From DATKNA01 sp963786765 (lineage in GTDB: Bacteria; Actinomycetota; Actinomycetes; Actinomycetales; Kineosporiaceae): DNA of 64,000 nt. Under the pieces are notes generated by a model. That model saw only the letters and a list, made by a program, of their open reading frames with translations. It was not told the origin of the DNA and ran no database searches. Positions 1-8,111 of the stretch are shown here, piece after piece (the stretch's first letter is position 1; every line of letters starts with the position of its first letter). The stretch lies in contig CAWBAJ010000008.1 in assembly GCA_963786765.1 (NCBI GenBank), forward strand, positions 496,001 to 560,000, in the 5' to 3' direction. A program made the translations under genes and the position numbers.

Positions 1-491
1 AGGACCTGACGAGGCTGTTCCCGGCTCGAGCGCTGAATCCTCGACCAGGGTTCACCGCGGCGCGAGCTGCACTTGTCAAGGTGCTGATGATTGCAATTCG
101 GTCTCGGTTGCCGGCTTTGGTTCCGGAACGTCCTTCCGGTTGTCATTACGTGTCGGCGATGTAAATCTTCACTCAGCGTCCGGGTATCGGTCCCGTACCG
201 GACCATCGGGCCCGTGAAGGGTCGTCGACGAGGAGATGCGCATGGGGTTCGTCCCGGGCAGCAGGAGGTGCGCGACGCCGCCCCTCCGGTCGGCCCTCCC
301 CGCGTCCCCAGGACGCGGACCCGCACCGGGTACGTCACAGCACAGTAACGCGGCCTTGACGGGTCAGTGCCGCGGGAACAGGCTGCAGTCCGCGCCGCCA
401 TGACCTGCCAGCGCCGCTGCCGATTCTGTCCGGCGACGGGGGGCGCCCGCTCGAACTGGATCGTCGATCCGTACAACACGAAGGAGCACCG
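1..491. other. Upstream non-coding region of the ABC transporter operon
   Basis: No convincing gene is visible here. An open frame at 91-348 exists, but it has no ribosome binding site, an Arg/Pro-rich composition and no recognisable motif. The stretch should contain the promoter and operator of the sugar importer that starts at 492, but I could not pick a clear -35/-10 pair or a perfect operator. A Shine-Dalgarno sequence (AAGGAG, about 481-486) lies directly before the first gene. Confidence 0.5.
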
Positions 492-1823
492 ATGCGAGGG
501 CCTTCCCTGTTCAAGACGTTCGCCGTGGTCGGAGTGACCATGGCCATGACCACCGCGTGCCTCGCCGGTGGCGGAAACTCCGGTAGTGGCGGCGGCGGGG
601 GCAGCAGCCCGACCGGCCAAGCGAGCGGGTCGACCGTCACGATCTGGACGAGCATGGACCAGCCCGTCGTCGACGGCCTGAAGGCCGGGCTCGCGCCGCT
701 GGCGCAGGCCAAGGGCATCACGGTGAACTGGCAGAAGATCGACAACATCAACCAGGTCATCATGACGAAGATCCAGGCCAACGACGTGCCGGACATCGCG
801 ATGATCCCGCAGCCCGGCGTCGTGGCCGACATCGTCAAGCGGAACAAGGCGACCGCGCTCGACAACATCCTCGACATGAACGGCCTCAAGTCGAGCATGC
901 TCCCGGGCACCCTCGACGCCGGCACCGTCAACGGGAAGCTCTACGGCCTGCTCGTCAGCGCCAACACGAAGAGCTTCGTCTGGTACCCGAAGAAGGCGTG
1001 GGACGCCGCGGGATACAAGGCCCCCACGACGCTCGACGAGCTCGACGCCCTCACCCAGAAGATCAAGTCCGACGGCAAGGTGCAGGCACCGTGGTGCATG
1101 GGCATCGAGGCGGGAGCTGGCACCGGCTGGCCGGCGACGGACTGGTTCGAGGACCTGGTCATGCGCTACGGCGGCGCCGACGGTTACAACCAGTGGGTCA
1201 CCCACAAGATCAAGTTCGACTCCCCGCTGGTGCGGCAGGCCGCCGCCGAGTTCGACAAGATCCTCTTCACGCAGGGGAACACGCTCGGCGGCCGCAAGGC
1301 CATCGCGAGCACCAACTTCGGCACCGCCGGGAACCCGATGTTCGACCCCAAGCCCGGCTGCATGCTGTACAAGCAGGGCTCGTTCATCACGACGTTCTTC
1401 CCGAAGGCCGTCCAGGCCGACCTCCCCACCCAGGCCGGCGTCTTCTACTTCCCGCCCGCCAAGACCGGTGAGAAGCCGATCCTCGGCGGCGGCGACATGG
1501 CCGTCCTGCTCAAGAACAACGCCGGCGCCAGCGAGGTCATGAAGCTGCTCTCCGACAAGAGCATCGGCGAGAAGGCCATGGGGACGAGCTTCCTGTCGCC
1601 CCACAAGGACTTCGACGTCAGCCTCTACAAGGGTGAGATCGCGCAGCAGGTCGCCAAGATCACCTACGCCTCGTCGATCTTCCTCTTCGACGGTTCCGAC
1701 CAGATGCCGGGCGCCGTCGGCTCGGGCACCTTCTGGAAGGACATGACGGCCTGGATCAGCGGGCAGGAGTCCCTGGACCAGGCACTGAAGAACATCGACG
1801 CCAGCTGGCCGTCCAGCAGCTGA
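492..1823 (+). CDS. ABC transporter extracellular sugar-binding lipoprotein (family 1)
   Basis: Solute-binding component of an importer, probably for an oligosaccharide or alpha-glucoside; it captures substrate outside the membrane for the permeases encoded next. The 443-residue product begins with a lipoprotein signal peptide whose lipobox (TTAC) puts the lipidated cysteine at residue 23. A Gly/Ser-rich linker follows (about 25-45) and then a type-1 sugar-binding fold starting TVTIWTSMD. Length is normal for the family. The start is set by AAGGAG 6 nt upstream. No ATPase gene accompanies the operon, as is common in actinomycetes where one MsiK-type ATPase serves several sugar importers. Substrate is inferred only from permease resemblance to the AglEFG group. 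Confidence 0.88.
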   Translation: MRGPSLFKTFAVVGVTMAMTTACLAGGGNSGSGGGGGSSPTGQASGSTVTIWTSMDQPVVDGLKAGLAPLAQAKGITVNWQKIDNINQVIMTKIQANDVPDIAMIPQPGVVADIVKRNKATALDNILDMNGLKSSMLPGTLDAGTVNGKLYGLLVSANTKSFVWYPKKAWDAAGYKAPTTLDELDALTQKIKSDGKVQAPWCMGIEAGAGTGWPATDWFEDLVMRYGGADGYNQWVTHKIKFDSPLVRQAAAEFDKILFTQGNTLGGRKAIASTNFGTAGNPMFDPKPGCMLYKQGSFITTFFPKAVQADLPTQAGVFYFPPAKTGEKPILGGGDMAVLLKNNAGASEVMKLLSDKSIGEKAMGTSFLSPHKDFDVSLYKGEIAQQVAKITYASSIFLFDGSDQMPGAVGSGTFWKDMTAWISGQESLDQALKNIDASWPSSS

Positions 1824-1836
1824 GGTCCACCGGGGC

Positions 1837-1872
1837 GCCGGGGTGGGCGACGAGTCCGTCGCTCACCCCGGC
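1837..1872 (+). terminator. Hairpin between binding-protein and permease genes
   Basis: Inverted repeat with 16-bp arms (1837-1852 and 1857-1872), one G-U pair and a 4-base loop AGTC. It starts 13 bases after the binding-protein stop and has no T-run. Such hairpins often stabilise the upstream mRNA or partly terminate, giving more binding protein than permease. The role here is inferred. Confidence 0.7.
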
Positions 1873-2013
1873 ATCGCCTCCGCCACCGACCCTCGCGGCA
1901 CCGGGGCGGGTAACGAGCGCTAGGCAAGACCAAGGTCGTCCTACAGACTGGGCGGAGCGGCCCCCGGAGACCGCTGGGCAGCCGAGTCGCCGGCCGCAAG
2001 GAGGCGGTGCCTG

Positions 2014-2994
2014 ATGGTTAAGCTCGTCAACACGCTGTTGACCGTGGTGGCCGGTGTCGGCGCCGCCCTGGTCCTCTACTGGATCCTCAACAAGCTCGCC
2101 GAGCTCCTGCCCGGGCGCTGGGAGGAGCGGCTGAAGCCGTACTTCTACATCCTCCCGGCGGTCGCGGCGATCTGCCTGTACGTGCTCTACCCGGGCATCC
2201 AGACCATCGTCTACAGCTTCGCGAACGACACGAGCACGCAGTTCGTCGGAACAAAGAACTACAGCGGCCTGCTGACCTCGAACGGCTTCCAGCAGACACT
2301 CATCACCACCGTGGTGTGGATCATCATCGCCCCCCTCGCGGCCGTCATCATCGGCCTCCTCGTGGCCACGCTGGTCGACCGATTGAGCCCCCGCGGCGAG
2401 AAGACGGCGAAGACGATCATCTTCTTCCCACTGGCCATCAGCGCGGTCGGAGCAGGCACCGTCTGGCGGCTGGTGTACGCCTACGCTCCTCCCGGACAGC
2501 CCCAGATCGGCATCCAGAACGCGATCGTCACCAAGCTCGGCTTCGACCCCGTGGCGTGGCTGACCATCCGCACGTTCTACCTCAACACCCTGCTGCTCAT
2601 CGTCATGTTCCTCTGGCTCCAGGTCGGCTTCTCCATGGTCCTGCTGTCGTCCGCGATCAAGGGTGTCCCCACCGACACCATGGAGGCGGGCCGCGTCGAC
2701 GGCGCGAGCGAGCGGCAGATCTTCCGCCGCATCGTCTTCCCGCAGATCATGCCGACGGTCGTCACCGTGTACGTGACGGTGCTCATCGGCGTCATGAAGC
2801 TGTTCGACGTCGTCTACGTCATGACGAACGGCAACTTCAACACCAACGTGCTTTCGACGGAGTTCTTCAACCAGCTGTTCACCAACTTCAACAACGGTTA
2901 CGCAGCGGCCATCGTCGTCATCCTGATGATCGCGATCATCCCGGTCATGATCTTCCAGGTGCGGCAGTTCCGAATCCAGGAGGCCAACCGATGA
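2014..2994 (+). CDS. ABC sugar transporter permease (first membrane subunit)
   Basis: Integral membrane subunit of the importer, 326 residues with about seven hydrophobic segments. The binding-protein-dependent permease signature (EAA loop) is visible around 225-245 as EAGRVDGASERQIFRRI, the surface that contacts the ATPase. The first segment (residues 1-25) precedes the usual six-helix core, as in the MalF/AglF group. The start follows AAGGAGG with good spacing. The stop overlaps the next start (ATGA), so the two permeases should be translationally coupled. Confidence 0.88.
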   Translation: MVKLVNTLLTVVAGVGAALVLYWILNKLAELLPGRWEERLKPYFYILPAVAAICLYVLYPGIQTIVYSFANDTSTQFVGTKNYSGLLTSNGFQQTLITTVVWIIIAPLAAVIIGLLVATLVDRLSPRGEKTAKTIIFFPLAISAVGAGTVWRLVYAYAPPGQPQIGIQNAIVTKLGFDPVAWLTIRTFYLNTLLLIVMFLWLQVGFSMVLLSSAIKGVPTDTMEAGRVDGASERQIFRRIVFPQIMPTVVTVYVTVLIGVMKLFDVVYVMTNGNFNTNVLSTEFFNQLFTNFNNGYAAAIVVILMIAIIPVMIFQVRQFRIQEANR

Positions 2995-3917
2995 CCAGCA
3001 CCGTCCAGCCGGCGGGAACCGCCGCCACCGAACCCCGGATCAGCCGGGCCAGCCGCAGGGCATCCGTCACGGGCGAGGGCAAGCCGGCACACTGGTCCGT
3101 CCGGCTCGTGGTCGTCATCATCTGCTTCCTCTGGATCGTCCCTGCGTTCGGCTCGCTCCTGACCTCCTTCCGCACCGAGAGCGACGCCAACTCAACAGGT
3201 TGGTGGACGGCGCTCAGCCCCGCCAACTGGGGCAGCTTCACCCTGGGCAACTACCACGACGCGATCGTCAACGCCGGGCTCGGCACGGCATTCATCAACA
3301 GCCTGGCCATCGCGTTGCCGGCGACGTTCATCCCGATCCTCATCGCCGCGTTCGCCGCGTACGCGTTCACGTTCATGCAGTTCCCGTTCCGCGACACGAT
3401 GTTCGTCGTCATCGTCGCGCTGCTCATCGTCCCGAACTTCGTCGCGATGGTGCCGCTGCTGCAGGTCTACTCCAGTCTCGGGATCGGCGGCACGTTCCTG
3501 TCGGTGTGGCTCTTCCACATCGGGTTCGGCATGTCGCTGGCCATCTACCTCTTCCGGAACTACATGGCCACGCTGCCCCGCGAGGTCATCGAATCGGCGA
3601 AGATCGACGGGGCGAGCCACTATGCCACCTTCTACCGGCTCATCCTGCCCATGTCGACGCCGGTGCTCGCCTCGTTCGCGATCTTCCAGTTCCTCTGGGT
3701 CTGGAACGACCTGCTGGTCGCCCTCGTGTTCATCGGGCCCGGCGAGAACGCCCCGATGACGGTCGCCGTCAAGAACAACCTCATCGGCCAGCAGGGCCAG
3801 GGCTGGAACATCGTCGCCGCGGGCGGCATCCTCACGATGATCCTCCCGCTCATCGTCTTCCTGGCCCTGCAGCGGTTCTTCGTGCGCGGCCTGACCGCCG
3901 GCTCGGTCAAGGGGTGA
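2991..3917 (+). CDS. ABC sugar transporter permease (second membrane subunit)
   Basis: Partner permease of the MalG/AglG type, 308 residues, six hydrophobic segments after a polar N-terminus of about 35 residues. The EAA loop is visible as ESAKIDGASHYATFYRLI, about 200-217. The ATG at 2991 overlaps the stop of the previous gene by 4 bases; AGGAGG lies 9 bases upstream inside that gene. It should form the heterodimeric channel with the upstream permease. The following small gene starts inside its stop codon (GTGA). Confidence 0.88.
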   Translation: MTSTVQPAGTAATEPRISRASRRASVTGEGKPAHWSVRLVVVIICFLWIVPAFGSLLTSFRTESDANSTGWWTALSPANWGSFTLGNYHDAIVNAGLGTAFINSLAIALPATFIPILIAAFAAYAFTFMQFPFRDTMFVVIVALLIVPNFVAMVPLLQVYSSLGIGGTFLSVWLFHIGFGMSLAIYLFRNYMATLPREVIESAKIDGASHYATFYRLILPMSTPVLASFAIFQFLWVWNDLLVALVFIGPGENAPMTVAVKNNLIGQQGQGWNIVAAGGILTMILPLIVFLALQRFFVRGLTAGSVKG

Positions 3918-4216
3918 CGGACCGCGAGGCGGGGCCGGCCACGTCGGGGCAGTGGCCCGACGAACCCGGCCCGAGCGGCCCAGCGGGGTTGCCGCAGAAG
4001 CGGCAACCCCGCTGGGGGCTGCGCACGCTCGGGTTCCTCGGGCTGGCGCTGCTTGCCATGGTCACCGCGATCAGCCTCGGCGGGTACACCTTCGGCACCC
4101 TCGGCTCGCTGTTCTTCGGCTTCATTGGCGCCGCCTACTGCAGCGTCAAGGGAGTTCGATCGGCCCTCGAGCGAGGCGAGTTCGCCGCTCTGCTGGGCCG
4201 GCGCCCTCCTTCGTGA
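3914..4216 (+). CDS. Small two-helix membrane protein of unknown function
   Basis: Predicted 100-residue protein. Residues 1-35 are polar and Pro/Gly-rich; two hydrophobic segments follow (about 38-56 and 59-78), then a short basic tail. The GTG start overlaps the stop of the second permease, indicating coupling to the transport operon. The first part of the frame contains a strong 16-bp hairpin (3980-4015), so either translation proceeds through it or the true product starts downstream, for example at the ATG at 4058. I do not recognise the family. Confidence 0.55.
   Translation: MTDREAGPATSGQWPDEPGPSGPAGLPQKRQPRWGLRTLGFLGLALLAMVTAISLGGYTFGTLGSLFFGFIGAAYCSVKGVRSALERGEFAALLGRRPPS
3980..4015 (+). 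terminator. Strong hairpin just after the permease genes
   Basis: Perfect 16-bp inverted repeat (3980-3995 with 4000-4015) with tetraloop AGAA, 63 bases after the last permease stop and inside the reading frame of the small membrane protein. No T-run follows, as is common in GC-rich actinomycete terminators. It may end most transport-operon transcripts. Confidence 0.65.
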
Positions 4217-4257
4217 CCGATGCACCCGCTGTCGGCGTGTACTGGCACACTTCGCAC

Positions 4258-6339
4258 GTGCGTGAGCCTCGCGACGAGCCGTCCCTCCCCGCTCAGAACC
4301 CCTTCGCCACCCCCTCCGACCTGGCGTACGGGCTGCCTCCCTTCGACCGGATCCGCGAGGAGCACTACGGCCCCGCGTTCGACGCGGGGATGGCGAGTCA
4401 GCGCCGCGAGGTGGAGGCGATCGCCGGGGACGCGGCAGAACCCACCTTCGCGAACACGGTGGAGGCGCTGGAGCGCTCCGGTGCCCTGCTGACGCGCGTC
4501 GCCAACGTCTTCTTCAACCTGACGAGCTCACACGTGACCCCGGGCCTGCGGGAGCTCGAGGCCGCCGTGGCACCGCGGCTCGCAGCCCATTCCGACGCCA
4601 TCCGGCTCGACCCGCGGCTGTTCGCCCGGATCGAGACCTTGTTCGACCGCCGCGACGACCTGGGCCTCGACCCCGAGCAGCTGCGCCTGATCGAGCGCTA
4701 CCACCGTGACTTCGTGCGCGCCGGCGCGGGCCTCGACGAAGACCGGCAGGGTCGCCTGCGTGAGATCAACGAGGAACTGTCGCAGCTGGCCGCGCAGTTC
4801 AGTGCCCGGCTGATGGCGGACACCAACGACCTCGCCGTCCGGATCGAGGACGAGGCAGATCTCGAGGGGCTGTCGCCGGAGCGGATCGATGCGGCTCGCG
4901 AGGCGGCGGCGGCTCGTGGCCTCGACGGGTGGCTTGTCACCCTCGTGCTCCCCACCCAACAGCCGGTGCTCGCCTCGTTGCGCCGCCGCGAGGTGCGCCG
5001 TCGCGTCCACGAGGCCTCGGTGAGCCGGGGCGGGCGCGGCAACGAGCACGACACCCGCGCGACCCTCGTGCGCCTGGCCGCGCTGCGCGCCGAGCGCGCA
5101 GGCCTGCTCGGATTCGCCGATCATGCCGACTACGTGGTGGCGGACCAGACGGCCGGCACGAGCGCGGCGGTCACCGAGATGCTGGGCGCGCTCGTAGGTC
5201 CCGCCGTCGAGAACGCGCACGCCGAGGCGGCGGAGCTCGAGCAACTGCTCCTCGCCGACGGCGAGCAGGCGCCGCTGCAGCCGTGGGACTGGTCGTTCTA
5301 CGCCGAACGCCTGCGCCAGGACCGTTTCGAGGTCGAAGCCGCGGCCCTACGTCCCTGGTTCCGTCTCGAGGACGTCGTCGAGCACGGCGTCTTCCACGCC
5401 GCATACGAGCTGTACGGTCTGCGCTTCCACCGGCGGCACGACCTGCCGACGTACCACCCTGACGTGCAGGTCTACGAGGTCTTCGACGGCGAGGACCGGC
5501 CGGTCGGGCTCTTCCTCGCGGACTGGTACGCGCGCGACTCCAAGCGCGGGGGCGCCTGGATGAACACGTTCGTCGATCAGTCGCACCTGCTCGGCACCCG
5601 CCCCGTGGCGGTCGTCAATCTGAACATCCCGCGGCCGCCCGAGGGCAGTCCGGCCCTGCTCACGCTCGACGAGGTCGACACGGCGTTCCACGAGTTCGGG
5701 CACGTGCTGCACGGGATCCTGTCCGACGTCCGCTACCCCCGGCTGGCGGGCACGAGCGTTCCGCGGGACTTCGTCGAGTTCCCCTCCCAGGTCAACGAGA
5801 TGTGGGCACTGTGGCCCGAGGTGCTGGCGAACTACGCCCTCCACCACGAGACGGGTGAGCCCCTGCCAGCGGACGTCCCGGACCGCGTACGGGCGGCGCG
5901 GGCCTACGGCCAGGGATTCGCCCTCACCGAGTACCTCGCCGCCGCCGTGCTCGACCTCGAGTGGCACCGGCTCCCGCCCGGCGCGGCGCCGGCGCCCGAC
6001 GAGGTAGAGGCGTTCGAGCAGGACGCGCTGGCCCGGCACGGGCTGGGTTTCCACCTGGTGCCGCCGCGCTACCGCAGCACCTACTTCTCGCACGTGTTCG
6101 CGGGCGGGTACAGCGCCGGCTACTACTCCTACATCTGGAGCGAGGTGCTTGACGCCGACACCGTCGAGTGGTTCCGCGAGCACGGCGGGCTGCGCCGCAA
6201 GCTCGGCGAGCGATTCGCCGGGGAGCTGCTGTCGCGCGGCGGGGCCGTGGACCCGATGGAGGCGTACGCGAGCGTTCTCGGTCGGCCGCCGCGGGTGGAG
6301 CCGCTGCTGGAGCGCCGGGGCCTGACGCCCGTCGGGTGA
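4258..6339 (+). CDS. M3 family zinc metallopeptidase (oligopeptidase A / Dcp type)
   Basis: Cytosolic oligopeptidase expected to degrade short peptides. The product of about 693 residues matches the usual family length. The zinc motif HEFGH is at about residues 478-482, with the downstream conserved region FVEFPSQVNEMW that supplies the third zinc ligand (the E in the second half), and a typical C-terminal GYYSYIWSEVLDAD. There is no signal peptide. The start is uncertain: GTG 4258 gives the normal N-terminus (NPFATPSDL soon after), while GTG 4213 would overlap the upstream stop. Neither has a clear Shine-Dalgarno sequence. Confidence 0.9.
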   Translation: MREPRDEPSLPAQNPFATPSDLAYGLPPFDRIREEHYGPAFDAGMASQRREVEAIAGDAAEPTFANTVEALERSGALLTRVANVFFNLTSSHVTPGLRELEAAVAPRLAAHSDAIRLDPRLFARIETLFDRRDDLGLDPEQLRLIERYHRDFVRAGAGLDEDRQGRLREINEELSQLAAQFSARLMADTNDLAVRIEDEADLEGLSPERIDAAREAAAARGLDGWLVTLVLPTQQPVLASLRRREVRRRVHEASVSRGGRGNEHDTRATLVRLAALRAERAGLLGFADHADYVVADQTAGTSAAVTEMLGALVGPAVENAHAEAAELEQLLLADGEQAPLQPWDWSFYAERLRQDRFEVEAAALRPWFRLEDVVEHGVFHAAYELYGLRFHRRHDLPTYHPDVQVYEVFDGEDRPVGLFLADWYARDSKRGGAWMNTFVDQSHLLGTRPVAVVNLNIPRPPEGSPALLTLDEVDTAFHEFGHVLHGILSDVRYPRLAGTSVPRDFVEFPSQVNEMWALWPEVLANYALHHETGEPLPADVPDRVRAARAYGQGFALTEYLAAAVLDLEWHRLPPGAAPAPDEVEAFEQDALARHGLGFHLVPPRYRSTYFSHVFAGGYSAGYYSYIWSEVLDADTVEWFREHGGLRRKLGERFAGELLSRGGAVDPMEAYASVLGRPPRVEPLLERRGLTPVG

Positions 6340-6364
6340 CGCCGGATCGGAGGGCGGGAGCGAC

Positions 6365-6766
6365 ATGGACAGCGCCGAGATCACGGTACGAACGGGCACC
6401 ACGCTCGTCACGGACCTCACCGACCAGGTCGAGCGGTTCTGTGACGGCCGCGGCGACGGGCTCGTCAACGTGTTCGTGCCGCACGCGACCGCCGGCGTCG
6501 CCCTCATCGAGACGGGTTCCGGGAGCGAGTCCGACCTCTCCGACGCGGTCGACCGGCTCCTGCCTCGCGAGGACGTCTACCGGCACCGGCACGGGTCGCG
6601 CGGGCACGGGCGGGACCACGTGCTGCCGGCCTTCGTGGCACCGTCGCTCACCGTGCCGGTCCTCGCCGGCAGGCCGGCACTGGGGACCTGGCAGAGCGTC
6701 GTCCTCGTGGACAGCAACGGCGACAACCCGGTACGTCGGGTGCGGCTGAGCTTCCTGTCAGGTTGA
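6365..6766 (+). CDS. YjbQ family protein (UPF0047, secondary thiamine-phosphate synthase type)
   Basis: The 133-residue product matches the small, single-domain YjbQ family. Visible family features are VFVPHATAGVALIE near residue 38, an HRHGSRGHGRDHVLPAF stretch near 77, and a C-terminal LGTWQSVVLVDSNG segment. Members bind a metal through these histidines; weak thiamine-phosphate synthase activity has been described for the family, but the physiological role is unsettled. The ATG at 6365 follows GGAGGGCGGGAG. The gene lies 25 bases after the peptidase and may share its transcript. Confidence 0.85.
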   Translation: MDSAEITVRTGTTLVTDLTDQVERFCDGRGDGLVNVFVPHATAGVALIETGSGSESDLSDAVDRLLPREDVYRHRHGSRGHGRDHVLPAFVAPSLTVPVLAGRPALGTWQSVVLVDSNGDNPVRRVRLSFLSG

Positions 6767-6778
6767 CCAGCCCGCTGG

Positions 6779-6991
6779 TCACTCGTCGGAGGCGTCGCGC
6801 CCCGCGAGGTGCTGATCGAGGGCGGGCGACGGCGGCGCGGCGGCCAGCCGGTGCATGACCTCGCCGGCGTCGCAGGTCAGCAGGTCGAGCTCGACGCGGT
6901 CCGGCGTCCGCACGGCCACCCGCCACGTCCCCCCGGAGTCCTCCCAGCGGCGCAGCTGGGTGAGCAGAGGGTCGCCGTCCGCGTCGTTCAT
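6779..6991 (-). CDS. Small hypothetical protein
   Basis: Predicted 70-residue acidic soluble protein beginning MNDADGDPLLTQLRRWEDSG. It contains a compact beta-rich centre (TWRVAVRTPDRVELDLLTCD) and no membrane segment. The ATG at 6991 was preferred to an upstream in-frame start because the intervening residues look non-coding. It ends 12 bases from the convergent YjbQ gene and is transcribed away from the ArsR operon. I do not recognise a named family. Confidence 0.5.
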   Translation of the reverse strand: MNDADGDPLLTQLRRWEDSGGTWRVAVRTPDRVELDLLTCDAGEVMHRLAAAPPSPALDQHLAGRDASDE

Positions 6992-7043
6992 GCCTCCATG
7001 CTGGCACCGCGGCGCCGCGGAGCATGAGCCGGCGCACGTTTCT

Positions 7044-7103
7044 TCAACCAAATGGTTGACCACGCCGCATCTTCGGCCTAGCCTCTATCAACCACCTAGT
7101 TGC
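7044..7103 (+). promoter_or_regulatory. Promoter with two operators for the ArsR/SRPBCC operon
   Basis: A -35 TTGACC (7056-7061) and a -10 TAGCCT (7079-7084) are separated by 17 bases. Operator 1, TCAACCAAATGGTTGA (7044-7059), has 7-bp arms around 2 bases and overlaps the -35. Operator 2, TCAACCACCTAGTTGC (7088-7103), has the same 7-2-7 layout with two mismatches and covers the expected transcription start. This arrangement indicates repression, probably by the ArsR protein encoded downstream. Confidence 0.75.
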
Positions 7104-7121
7104 ACAACCAGGAGGGTGGAC

Positions 7122-7496
7122 ATGGCGGCCGACGGGTTGTCGAAGGTGTTCGCCGCCCTCGCGGACCCGACGCGCCGCGACATCGTCGCGAGACTCGCCG
7201 GCGGCGACGCCACCGTCGGGCAGCTCGCCGAGCCGTACGCGATGAGCCTGCAGGCGGTCTCCAAGCACCTCAAGGTGCTCGAGGACGCGGGGGTCGTCAC
7301 CCGCGGCCGCGACGCGCAGCGCCGTCCCGTCCACCTGGAGACGGAGGTGCTCGACGCGATGACCACCTGGATCGAGCGGTACCGCCGCGAGGCGGAGGAG
7401 CGCTACCGGCGCCTGGACGACATCCTCGCCGCCATGCCCGACCAGCCAGCGGACCGACCAGCAGACCACACACCAGCAGAAGGAGAACGGCCATGA
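7122..7496 (+). CDS. ArsR-family winged-helix repressor
   Basis: A 124-residue regulator with a classic ArsR winged helix: LSKVFAALADPTRRDIVARL at the N-terminus, followed by the recognition helix region AMSLQAVSKHLKVLEDAGVV (about 45-64). No cysteine-rich metal site is seen, so it belongs to the non-metal ArsR group that is regularly paired with SRPBCC proteins. The ATG follows AGGAGGGTGGAC. Its last bases overlap the next gene (ATGA). Two matched operators in its own promoter suggest autorepression. Confidence 0.88.
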   Translation: MAADGLSKVFAALADPTRRDIVARLAGGDATVGQLAEPYAMSLQAVSKHLKVLEDAGVVTRGRDAQRRPVHLETEVLDAMTTWIERYRREAEERYRRLDDILAAMPDQPADRPADHTPAEGERP

Positions 7497-7975
7497 CCAC
7501 CACGACCGGCACCCGGATCGACCTCGGCACCGACCTGCCCACCATCGTGATCACCCGCGAGTTCGACGCACCCCGCTCGAAGGTCTTCCGCGCCCACACC
7601 GACCCCGACCTGGTCCGCCAGTGGCTCGGCCCCCGCGGGCTCGAGATGACGGTGGACCGCTGGGACTGCCGCACCGGCGGTGAGTACCGCTACATCCACA
7701 GCCGGGACGGCGAGGAGTACGCCTTCCACGGGAGTTTCCACGAGGTGCGCCCGGAGCAGCTCATCGTCCAGACCTTCACCTTCGAGGGTATGCCTGACAG
7801 CGTGGCGCTCGAGAAGGTCGTGCTCGAGGACCTGGGCGACGGCCGCACCCGGCTCGTCGCGACATCGCTCGGCGACTCGTTCGAGGCGCGCGACGCGATG
7901 GTGGCGAGCGGCATGGAGCAGGGCATCGTCGAGGGCTACGAGCGCCTCGACGAGGTGCTCGCCGAGCAGGCCTGA
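7493..7975 (+). CDS. SRPBCC family protein (AHSA1-type START-like fold)
   Basis: A 160-residue single-domain protein with the hydrophobic-ligand cavity fold. Typical landmarks are VITREFDAPRSKVFRAHTDP (about 17-36), RQWLGPRG, GGEYRYIHSRDG and a C-terminal helix GMEQGIVEGYERLDEVL. Such proteins are commonly the sole target of an adjacent ArsR repressor and may bind or modify a hydrophobic ligand; the ligand is not predictable. It is translationally coupled to the repressor gene by a 4-base overlap. Confidence 0.88.
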   Translation: MTTTTGTRIDLGTDLPTIVITREFDAPRSKVFRAHTDPDLVRQWLGPRGLEMTVDRWDCRTGGEYRYIHSRDGEEYAFHGSFHEVRPEQLIVQTFTFEGMPDSVALEKVVLEDLGDGRTRLVATSLGDSFEARDAMVASGMEQGIVEGYERLDEVLAEQA

Positions 7976-8050
7976 TCCAAGCCTTCCGCCACGGCCACCC
8001 TGCGACTCCCGGCATGGCCGGCGGGGAGGCGCAGGATGACTCCACTACTC

Positions 8051-8095
8051 TTGCCTCCAGTCGCCGCTCGGCATAGAATTCGAACACACGTTCGA
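8051..8095 (+). promoter_or_regulatory. SOS (LexA) promoter of the HNH gene
   Basis: The -35 TTGCCT (8051-8056) and -10 TAGAAT (8074-8079) are separated by 17 bases. Immediately after the -10 lies TCGAACACACGTTCGA (8080-8095), a perfect match to the actinobacterial LexA box TCGAAC-N4-GTTCGA. LexA bound here would cover the transcription start. Confidence 0.85.
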
Positions 8096-8111
8096 GTACC
8101 GGGGGGTTCGC

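Noticed and set aside
91..348. Open reading frame of 85 codons upstream of the ABC operon
   Set aside because: No ribosome binding site, Arg/Pro-rich composition with no conserved motif; it covers the region where the operon's promoter should be.
1..491. Sugar-repressor operator upstream of the ABC transporter
   Set aside because: I searched for a palindrome like the one upstream of pckG and found no convincing match.
3200..3913. Long frame opposite in phase to the second permease, apparently continuous with the small membrane protein
   Set aside because: The portion before 3914 is Arg/His-rich out-of-frame translation of the permease gene; only the part from GTG 3914 has membrane-protein features.
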